Shown piece after piece: positions 57,476 through 64,000 of a stretch of DNA of 64,000 nt. A model generated the notes under the pieces. The model was given only the letters and a program-made list of their open reading frames with translations, was not told the DNA's origin and searched no databases. This DNA comes from Bifidobacterium pseudocatenulatum DSM 20438 = JCM 1200 = LMG 10505 (GTDB lineage: Bacteria; Actinomycetota; Actinomycetes; Actinomycetales; Bifidobacteriaceae). A program made the position numbers and the translations under genes. The stretch's first letter is position 1, and each line of letters starts with the position of its first letter. The stretch is from NCBI RefSeq assembly GCF_001025215.1, contig NZ_AP012330.1, positions 434,001-498,000 on the forward strand, given 5' to 3'.

Positions 57476-58051
57476 ATGAGTGACGACAAAACCCAGGAAA
57501 TGCCGGTTATGACGGATGCCGGAGATATGCCTACCGAAACGTTGCATACCGTGGATGCGCAGTCCACGTATGACCAGTCGCAGCACAGTGGGCGTGCAAC
57601 GCAGGATGATAAGCCGCGCGTGGAATCCGTTCCAGCGCAAAGCGTTCCGACTTATACCGCTTCGGCAGCCGGTGCGAATGGCGGGCATAAGAATCGGCAG
57701 ATTGGAGACGACATCATCAGACCTTCCGGAAGAAGCGGTTCGACCATCGCGCTCGGCGTGTTCACGTGCTTCATGGGGGTGGTGACGTTGCTTTGCGGCA
57801 TGCATGTGCCAATGAATCTCTGGTGGTGGGCCAGCGATCCGAAACAGTCCTTCGTGTTCCTGCTTGGAGGCATCGGCGTGCTGCTTATCGCCGTCGCCGT
57901 GATTTGGGCGATAGTCAGCGCGGTGCGTTCAAACCGATCCAAGAATGAAAACGATGTGGACAGCGACGATCCATTCGACGCTCCCCATAGCTCGGATACC
58001 ACGGCCTTTTCGACTGATTCGGATAAGTCTCCGCTTTCGGAACGATCGTGA
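57476..58051 (+). CDS. Small membrane protein of unknown function
   Basis: 191 residues, not recognised. The N-terminal half (1-85) is polar and low in complexity; two membrane segments (about 88-110 and 124-148) form a hairpin, and the end is Ser/Asp rich. It begins two bases after the PspC gene with a GGGAAAGGAG site, so both are in one operon, perhaps acting in the same envelope stress response. Confidence 0.78.
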   Translation: MSDDKTQEMPVMTDAGDMPTETLHTVDAQSTYDQSQHSGRATQDDKPRVESVPAQSVPTYTASAAGANGGHKNRQIGDDIIRPSGRSGSTIALGVFTCFMGVVTLLCGMHVPMNLWWWASDPKQSFVFLLGGIGVLLIAVAVIWAIVSAVRSNRSKNENDVDSDDPFDAPHSSDTTAFSTDSDKSPLSERS

Positions 58052-58113
58052 GAATCAGCTGAATAACTCCTGATGTCAGCCGCACCAACGAAATCAAGGC
58101 TGACATCGCAAAC

Positions 58114-58202
58114 AAATGTGTGGCCACCATGGCATGACCAAATCCAACACTTGCTTTTCCATCTTGACGTTGGATTTTGGTCGTACCATGGTGGCCATTT
58201 TT
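58114..58202. repeat. Long inverted repeat (two ~34-base arms)
   Basis: Arms 58114-58148 and 58169-58202 pair almost fully, with a 20-base loop; the core GGCCACCATGG/CCATGGTGGCC is perfect. T-rich sequence ends the right arm (ATTTTTATGG). It lies between convergent genes and probably acts as a bidirectional terminator, but it is much longer than the other terminators here. Confidence 0.75.
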
Positions 58203-58264
58203 ATGGTGATGTACGGGGCTTACTGCAGTTTTCGGTAATTTTCACGGTGTGTTTTCACTGTGTT

Positions 58265-58912
58265 TTACTGTGCGGCCTCAGCCTGTGCCAAGTCCTCAAA
58301 TCCAGCCAAACGAACCGTATTGCGAATCGTCTCTTCGGTGAGATTGCGCTGTTCATGCCGCAAACGCTCCACAAAATCGCGGTACAATGCCACAGTGCGG
58401 TCGGAATAGGTTCCCAATTCGCCGCGCAGATACGTTTCGAACGACGTGGTCTCTGGCGTATCTTCGACAGTGGTCAGCACGCGCATCGCCTCGCCAAGAT
58501 GGGGAAAACGCTCACGAAAATCACGCGCCCACGCCACCTGAACTGCTATGATGCCTTCCTGCAAGGCGTTGCGACCCGCGGAAATCCGGGGAATATACGG
58601 CGCAATGTTTGCACAATACTCCTGTGGATATGTGGATTGCATCATGCGGCCATACTTTTCCGTCACCAAATTACGTCCAACACGGTCGGCTTCCTGCAAG
58701 TCCGACCGGTAGCTGCGCAGCAATTCCTCCGGCCACGTCATGAACTGACTGGCACGCATCTGATGAAACATCGGCCAATTGCCTTGGCAGGACGCGCGGC
58801 CGCCCTCATTATTGGTTTGCTGAAACTGATTCCACTCCAGTTTGATAATGGGTTCAACAAGATTTGCTGTATCGTGACCGTCTATTACATCTGAAATTAC
58901 GTTGCCATTCAT
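58265..58912 (-). CDS. DUF4125 family protein
   Basis: 215 residues. KLEWNQFQQTNNEGGRASCQGNW, FHQMRASQFMTWPEELLRSYRSDLQEA and GRNLVTEKYGRMMQSTYP are typical of DUF4125, a helical family without a known function. No signal peptide or membrane segment. It follows the DUF4037 gene by 70 bases on the minus strand; these two families often occur together. No good ribosome binding site is seen before the ATG. Confidence 0.88.
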   Translation of the reverse strand: MNGNVISDVIDGHDTANLVEPIIKLEWNQFQQTNNEGGRASCQGNWPMFHQMRASQFMTWPEELLRSYRSDLQEADRVGRNLVTEKYGRMMQSTYPQEYCANIAPYIPRISAGRNALQEGIIAVQVAWARDFRERFPHLGEAMRVLTTVEDTPETTSFETYLRGELGTYSDRTVALYRDFVERLRHEQRNLTEETIRNTVRLAGFEDLAQAEAAQ

Positions 58913-58982
58913 ATGATTTCGATTCTTGAGTTCGTCTTATTGCTGATCTAGATGTGCGATGCCTGCAATGAAGTTATTGCAA

Positions 58983-61100
58983 TCACAAGCTGTGCAGACA
59001 ACTTGCATCGGACTTGATATGGTCCTCAACATACGGACGTTGCCATTCCACAAAAGTTTCGTGAGATTCGGTCAATCCCTCCCGCAGCAATTCATCCACA
59101 ACATCACTGCAGATGCGCTCAACGGTGGCGATAATATGCTCTGCCGCAGGCTTCGCACCCTTGCCGCCCTCACCGAAACCGGCACCGCCGAAACATGCGG
59201 CGGAACTCAATCGCAATATGTCTTCCAACTGTTCGCACACGCAGGCAAGCCTTGTTGCCATACGGTGGCTTAGCTTACGCATGGCAGCAAACTGCCATTT
59301 GTAATATGGTAGATACCCAACGCTCACCGGCTCATTGATCAGAAACACCAACGAAGCCGTGGCGTTCACGAACTCATGAATGCTTAACATCGCAGCAGCG
59401 CCATCGCCACGTTGCAGCATGCGCGGCAGATTGTATTGCCCCGCCTGAGCCATCATGCCCAAACGGCGAGAAATCAAGGAAAGTCGAACATCTTCCGGCA
59501 TGAACTTAAACCCCTGCCGAGTCTTGGAAAACACCCCCAGCGGATCGGCGAACACCTGACCGTTTGTGGCAGTGGCAAGTGTCGCATCGTCCAAACTCAG
59601 CCAAGACGCATAGTCGTTTTGCACCGGAGCCTCACGAAACAGTGTGATCCGCTCGAAGAAATCACCGATACGAAACACGCCATCGCGGCGGAACTCGCCT
59701 TGTGCACGCGGCGTAAGTGGCGATTGAGATGCGGCAAGAGCGTTGGAATCAGCCGAACCTTGCCCTGCAAAATGCGGCTTGCCTTGCTCATCAACAGTGA
59801 AATCGCGACTCAACGCATCGTAATCAGCCTGCAATTGCTCGCCAATCGCATCATAATCCTCATCGGTAAGCCACAGGCAGAAACGCGGTGCAAAATCATG
59901 ATCGCGAGAAAACTCATCGTCGAAACCGAAACATTCCGAACCATAACCGACCAAACCTGCGGCAATCCGCCCCTGATATGCCGAATATGCGCCGGCAAGC
60001 AACGGTTTGCCGAGATCATTCCAGAATGCGCGAGACAAAGCAAGTCCTGAAATATGGTGAGAAATCGCAGGAATCGAAGATGCGCCGGATTCTGCCATAT
60101 AGTGCGGTTCACTTGATTGCTGAGATTCGCTTGATTTCGGTGAATGCTGAGATTTCAAGGATTCTTGCGATTCTTGATATTCTTGCGATTCCTGCGTTTT
60201 ATGAGATGATGGCATGCGCTTATGCAACGCCTGTTTTGCCGCTTCAAGATTGGCTGCAGTCGTGTGATAGTAGTCGGTGTTGCGTCCGTAGCATTCTTCA
60301 ATCACACTCAACGCATGCTCATAACCGGAAACTGCATCCTGCAGGCGGCCGGCCATATAGCAGGCCTGCGCATAGCCGGCCAGCGCCGAAGCATAATGCG
60401 CACTATGTTCCAAATGCCCGGTACGGTAGATTGTCAACGCTTTCTGAGCGTGCTGTATGGCGTCGCTCGCCCAATACCGGCCCATCTGCAGGAGCAGCAA
60501 CGCAAGATTGGTGTGCGTGGAGGCGACGTCTATGTCAGCGCTCGCATCGGGGGAAGATTGCTCCAACAGGTCCAGCGCCTGTTCCAGCTCGCGCTTCGCC
60601 TGATTGAGACGACCGGTTTCGCTGTACAACATGGACATATTGTTGTGCAGCGCGGCCAGGCGTCGGTCGGTGGGGGAGAAGACGGACGTGGCCGCGTCAA
60701 GCGCCTGACGGTACAGCTGTTCGGCCTCCTCGTACCGGCCTGCGGCTCGCATGCCCGTGGCCACGTTGATTAGCGTCGTAGCCCACGCCTGCGGGTCGAT
60801 TTCCTGAAGATGCAAATGATCCGCAATGCTTAACGATTCGCGGATAATCGGCAGATTGTCGGTATGTCGACCTTGCGAACGGTAAAACCCTATCGTTTCG
60901 TTCAAGACCGTCAGCAAACCGGCGTCATTATGACTGTGTTCGGCTTCGGTCCGCGCCTTCTGCAGATACGGTTCAGCCTGTTCAGGAGCCTTATGCGCAT
61001 CGAAAATCGCATCAAGACCACGCAAAAATCGCTGTACATCAAACGTTGCGCATCCGTCATCGCAATTATTCATATTCAGATTGACATCACTGTCTGCCAT
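58983..61100 (-). CDS. TPR and DUF4037 nucleotidyltransferase-like protein
   Basis: 705 residues. An N-terminal array of about six tetratricopeptide repeats (about 50-285; for example GRYEEAEQLYRQALDAA and GRLNQAKRELEQALDLLEQ) is followed by a Ser/Gln/Glu-rich spacer with repeated ESQE words (about 300-335) and a DUF4037 domain (about 350-690). That domain has GLVGYGSECFGFDDEFSRDHDF, recalling the GS...D.D site of nucleotidyltransferases. The ATG at 61100 has GAAGGGA six bases upstream; the frame is open 108 bases further without a better site. It is likely cotranscribed with the DUF4125 gene. Substrate unknown. Confidence 0.87.
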   Translation of the reverse strand: MADSDVNLNMNNCDDGCATFDVQRFLRGLDAIFDAHKAPEQAEPYLQKARTEAEHSHNDAGLLTVLNETIGFYRSQGRHTDNLPIIRESLSIADHLHLQEIDPQAWATTLINVATGMRAAGRYEEAEQLYRQALDAATSVFSPTDRRLAALHNNMSMLYSETGRLNQAKRELEQALDLLEQSSPDASADIDVASTHTNLALLLLQMGRYWASDAIQHAQKALTIYRTGHLEHSAHYASALAGYAQACYMAGRLQDAVSGYEHALSVIEECYGRNTDYYHTTAANLEAAKQALHKRMPSSHKTQESQEYQESQESLKSQHSPKSSESQQSSEPHYMAESGASSIPAISHHISGLALSRAFWNDLGKPLLAGAYSAYQGRIAAGLVGYGSECFGFDDEFSRDHDFAPRFCLWLTDEDYDAIGEQLQADYDALSRDFTVDEQGKPHFAGQGSADSNALAASQSPLTPRAQGEFRRDGVFRIGDFFERITLFREAPVQNDYASWLSLDDATLATATNGQVFADPLGVFSKTRQGFKFMPEDVRLSLISRRLGMMAQAGQYNLPRMLQRGDGAAAMLSIHEFVNATASLVFLINEPVSVGYLPYYKWQFAAMRKLSHRMATRLACVCEQLEDILRLSSAACFGGAGFGEGGKGAKPAAEHIIATVERICSDVVDELLREGLTESHETFVEWQRPYVEDHIKSDASCLHSL

Positions 61101-61206
61101 CGCAATCCCTTCATCGGTGACTTCCATCATCTCCCGAACCGCAGACGGCATCGCAGACGGCGAAACAACGAAAGATGGGGAACATGCGATACGTCGTACA
61201 AAGAAC

Positions 61207-61249
61207 AACGGGATATCTCATCACAATAATTGTGATGAGATATCCCGTT
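61207..61249. repeat. Perfect 19-bp inverted repeat between the MFS and DUF4037 genes
   Basis: 61207-61225 (AACGGGATATCTCATCACA) is the exact complement of 61231-61249, with a 5-base centre. No T-run follows on the minus strand. It lies 107 bases before the DUF4037 start and 38 bases after the MFS stop, so it may be a terminator, an operator, or both. Confidence 0.75.
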
Positions 61250-61287
61250 ACATAACAGAAATAATCGAAATAACTGACTGTCGAATG

Positions 61288-62475
61288 TCAGACATGCACT
61301 TCGCGCATACGCTCCGTAGCACCCGTATGCGTTTCGTAACGACGCGAATAGGTGACCAGCATAATCACCGCGATCAAAGCGATCGGAGCACCGGCCAAAC
61401 CGGTGTAATGGTAGTTCATGGTGTTTGCCGTCAATGCGGCACCACCAACGATCGAACCAACCGCATTGCCAAAATTGAACGCGATCTGCACGGCCGCGCC
61501 CGCAATCAGCTCGCCGCCGCCCTCACCGGCCTGCACCATCAGCAGCTGCTGTGGAGACGAGTTGAAGAACAGTGCGAAACCAATCAGGAATGTCAGCAGA
61601 GCGGTGGTCACATGATTGCCAGGAACAAAGAACACCAACAGCAAACCAACCGTGGCGATGGCCTGCGAAAGCCCGGCGGTGGCACCAGGCTTCCACAAAT
61701 CAGTCAAACGGCCGCCCGCAATACCACCGATCACCATGCCGAAACCGGCAAGCACCATTAACAGGGGAACCAGCGAAGAATCCCATCCACCGACCTTCTG
61801 CAGCCACGGCGAAACGTAGCTCCACCAGCAGAAAATACCGGAATTACCGCAGAACACCGCCATGAGAATAAACCACGGACCGGCGTGAGTGAGGAAACGG
61901 AACTGCCCCTTAATGCCAGCGTCCTTGATCGGCGCGACGAACGGCACCCACGCAATCACCAACATCATCGTCATCAACGCCCAAGCGGCAAGAATCGCAA
62001 ACGCCAAACGCCACGACAGCATTTCCGAAAGCAATGTGCCCGCAGGCACACCCAACATATTGGCCACCGTCTGACCCGTCACCATCATTGACACGGACTG
62101 CGCTTCCTTGCCCTTATCGGCCAACGTCTTGGCAATCAGCGTGGCCGTACCGAAAAACGCGCCATGCGGCAAGCCCGAGATGAAACGAGCAGCCAACAAC
62201 ATGGGGGAATTGAACGAAACCGCGCTCAACGTGTTGCCGACCAGTGCGATGATCATGAACAGAATAATGAGATTCTTCGGCGGTACCTTACGGCCGAACA
62301 CCAGAATCAGCGTGCCCACGCACACGCCTATCGCATATGCGGAAATATAATGGCCTGCCGCAGGAATGCTGACCTGCATGGCGGCGGCTGTCTGAGGCAA
62401 AATGCCCATCATCACGAATTCGGCGGCACCAAGAATAAAGGCGCCGGAAGCCAAAGCCAGAATGCTTCTTTTCAC
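61288..62475 (-). CDS. MFS transporter of the DHA1 family (AraJ/YdhP-like)
   Basis: 395 residues with twelve membrane segments. LASGAFILGAAEFVMMGILP, HYISAYAIGVCVGTLILVFGRKVPPK and SGLPHGAFFGTATLIAKTLA are typical of AraJ/YdhP/NepI-type exporters of sugars, nucleosides or drugs. The GTG at 62475 has GGAGGAGA about five bases upstream. A 19-bp inverted repeat follows the gene. The substrate cannot be told. Confidence 0.92.
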   Translation of the reverse strand: MKRSILALASGAFILGAAEFVMMGILPQTAAAMQVSIPAAGHYISAYAIGVCVGTLILVFGRKVPPKNLIILFMIIALVGNTLSAVSFNSPMLLAARFISGLPHGAFFGTATLIAKTLADKGKEAQSVSMMVTGQTVANMLGVPAGTLLSEMLSWRLAFAILAAWALMTMMLVIAWVPFVAPIKDAGIKGQFRFLTHAGPWFILMAVFCGNSGIFCWWSYVSPWLQKVGGWDSSLVPLLMVLAGFGMVIGGIAGGRLTDLWKPGATAGLSQAIATVGLLLVFFVPGNHVTTALLTFLIGFALFFNSSPQQLLMVQAGEGGGELIAGAAVQIAFNFGNAVGSIVGGAALTANTMNYHYTGLAGAPIALIAVIMLVTYSRRYETHTGATERMREVHV

Positions 62476-62605
62476 AGTCTCTCCTCCATGAATGTGAAGC
62501 GTGTTGGTGTGCGCGCTTGTTTACGCGCTTGTGTATTACGTGTTTTTTGATTTTTCAGGTGGTTGCGTCTCGCATATGCTGTTTTGCACCGCTGATGCGC
62601 TGGAA

Positions 62606-62635
62606 ATAAAAAAGGCGGAACCGAAGTTCCGCCTT
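62606..62635 (-). terminator. Terminator of tRNA-Pro
   Basis: AAGGCGGAAC (62612-62621) pairs perfectly with GTTCCGCCTT (62626-62635), a 4-base loop CGAA, and a T-run on the minus strand. Confidence 0.93.
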
Positions 62636-62641
62636 GAGTTG

Positions 62642-62715
<74 letters not shown>

Positions 62716-62732
62716 TTTGGCAACAGTTGGAA

Positions 62733-62760
62733 ATATTACACGATTGCTTAGGTAATGCAA
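62733..62760 (-). promoter_or_regulatory. Promoter of tRNA-Pro
   Basis: On the minus strand TTGCAT (62760-62755) and TAATAT (62738-62733) are separated by 16 bases, with the tRNA starting 17 bases downstream. Confidence 0.7.
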
Positions 62761-62810
62761 ATACGGCGTGTCGCGTGTGGTGTAGTGGCTTCTCGGTACA
62801 CTGTGGGCTT

Positions 62811-64000
62811 ATGAGTGAGACCATCGAATCGCAAGAAAATCAGAATGAAGAGGCTGCCGTTCCCGCTATGACTACGGTGGAGCGCGCCGAAATGCTGCTG
62901 CAGCAGGATGCGGCTATCTACGCCAAGATCAATGACGGCGCCACCCTGGATGAGGCCGTCGATCCGGGCAATAAGGAATTCGGCCCGCTGGCGCATCCGG
63001 AACAGGTGCAGATGCGTGTGGCCAAGCGTGCCATGATGCTTAAGGACGGCATTCAGCCGTACCCGGTGACCTTGGACGTCACCGCCACCATTGAAGAGGT
63101 TCGCGCCAAGTATGACGGCAAGCTTGAAGCAGGAGATGAAACCGAAGACGTGGTCGGCATCGCCGGTCGCGTGCTCTTCCTGCGTAACGCCGGTGGCTTG
63201 TGCTTCGTGCAGCTTTCCGCTGGCGACGGCACCAAGATCCAGGGCATGATTTCCAAGAAGGAGATTGGCGCCGATTCCTTGAAGCAGTTCAAGCAGCTGG
63301 TTGACTTGGGTGATCACCTGTTCATCAAGGGTCGTGTGATTGCCTCCAAGACCGGCGAACTGTCCGTGTTCGCCACCGAATGGGCCATTGCAGCCAAGGC
63401 GCTTCAGCCGCTGCCGGCCCTGCACAAGGACCTGAACGAGGATACCCGCACCCGCAAGCCGTACATCGGCATGATCGCCGACGAGAAGATGCGCAACATG
63501 GTGCGTAACCGCTCCAAGGCCGTTGCTTCCCTGCGCAAGACCTTCGCCGATCATGACTTCCTCGAGGTCGAGACTCCGATGTTGCAGACCGTGCACGGCG
63601 GTGCTGCGGCCCGTCCGTTCACCACGCACATGAACGCGTTCGACCTTGACCTGTATCTGCGTATCGCGCCGGAACTGTTCCTCAAGCGTTGCCTGGTCGG
63701 CGGCATCGACCGCGTGTTCGAGATCAACCGTGACTTCCGTAACGAAGGCGTTGACGCCACCCATGCTCCGGAATTTACCATGGTTGAGGCCTATCAGGCT
63801 TACGGCAACTACGACACCATCGGCGCGCTCGTCAAGCAGCTCGTGCAAGACACTGCCATGGACGTGTTCGGCACCCACAAGGTGACCCTGCTGGACGGTT
63901 CCGAATACGATTTCGGCGGCGAATGGAAGACCATCAGCATGTATGATTCCCTTTCCGAAGCGCTCGGCGAGGAAATCGTGCCGAATGGCGGCCCGGACAA
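62811..64000 (+). CDS. lysS: Lysyl-tRNA synthetase (5' part)
   Basis: Class II LysRS, cut by the window end after about 396 residues. The N-terminal anticodon-binding OB domain (about 115-190: VVGIAGRVLFLRNAGGLCFVQL) is followed by motif 2 and its surroundings: FLEVETPMLQTVHGGAAARPF, LRIAPELFLKRCLVGG, DRVFEINRDFRNEGVDATHAPEF. The ATG at 62811 has no ribosome binding site; a TACACT box (62797-62802) ends eight bases before it, suggesting a leaderless mRNA. It diverges from tRNA-Pro. Confidence 0.95.
   Translation, partial: MSETIESQENQNEEAAVPAMTTVERAEMLLQQDAAIYAKINDGATLDEAVDPGNKEFGPLAHPEQVQMRVAKRAMMLKDGIQPYPVTLDVTATIEEVRAKYDGKLEAGDETEDVVGIAGRVLFLRNAGGLCFVQLSAGDGTKIQGMISKKEIGADSLKQFKQLVDLGDHLFIKGRVIASKTGELSVFATEWAIAAKALQPLPALHKDLNEDTRTRKPYIGMIADEKMRNMVRNRSKAVASLRKTFADHDFLEVETPMLQTVHGGAAARPFTTHMNAFDLDLYLRIAPELFLKRCLVGGIDRVFEINRDFRNEGVDATHAPEFTMVEAYQAYGNYDTIGALVKQLVQDTAMDVFGTHKVTLLDGSEYDFGGEWKTISMYDSLSEALGEEIVPNGGPD

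Overview
The window is a stretch of a Bifidobacterium chromosome, probably of the adolescentis/catenulatum type. This is inferred from the moderately high GC, the bifid-type AdhE, the short 186-residue adenylate kinase, the zinc-binding 61-residue S14, a one-gene EIIBCA PTS with its antiterminator, PspC-type sensor proteins, and frequent GTG starts. No phage, plasmid, insertion sequence or CRISPR array is seen. Most of the window is core genome with small accessory islands.

Layout. 1-2180: 3' part of adhE. 2658-12204: S10-spc ribosomal protein superoperon (rpsJ to rplO). 12441-17636: secY, adk, infA, rpmJ, rpsM, rpsK, rpoA, rplQ, broken up by terminators and without rpsD. 17751-20339: truA, a decayed ATP-grasp/transglutaminase relic, tRNA-Ser(CGA) and a lipoprotein on the minus strand. 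20417-27485: nusA, infB, rbfA, truB, ribF. 27685-36679: radA, an anchored protein, the tiny bS22 gene, rpiA, an RNase H with a long tail, a LytTR/GHKL two-component system and pgm. 37002-39986: EIIBCA PTS and a LicT-type antiterminator, preceded by a visible RAT/terminator switch. 40041-42976: lipid kinase, serS, tRNA-Ser(UGA). 43082-43320: a 53-bp non-coding tandem repeat.

Two accessory catabolic islands follow. At 43377-47654 an ADP-ribosylglycohydrolase, a PfkB kinase, an NCS1 permease and an isochorismatase-fold hydrolase form an apparent nucleoside-like salvage operon that resembles E. coli yegTUV in its parts. At 47934-53090 an APH-fold kinase, an ethanolamine-type (EAT) permease, a class III PLP enzyme of the phospho-lyase branch and a GntR/HutC regulator suggest uptake, phosphorylation and elimination of an amino alcohol. 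The best guess is ethanolamine to acetaldehyde, which AdhE could then reduce, with no microcompartment. I regard this as the most interesting system in the window.

The end (53108-64000) holds a NarL/PspC two-component system divergent from a PspC membrane protein, a DUF4037-TPR/DUF4125 gene pair, an MFS exporter, tRNA-Pro(CGG) and the 5' part of lysS. Several genes (truA, the lipoprotein, radA, rnhA, serS, lysS) have a TANNNT box 6-8 bases before the start codon and no good ribosome binding site, which suggests leaderless mRNAs.
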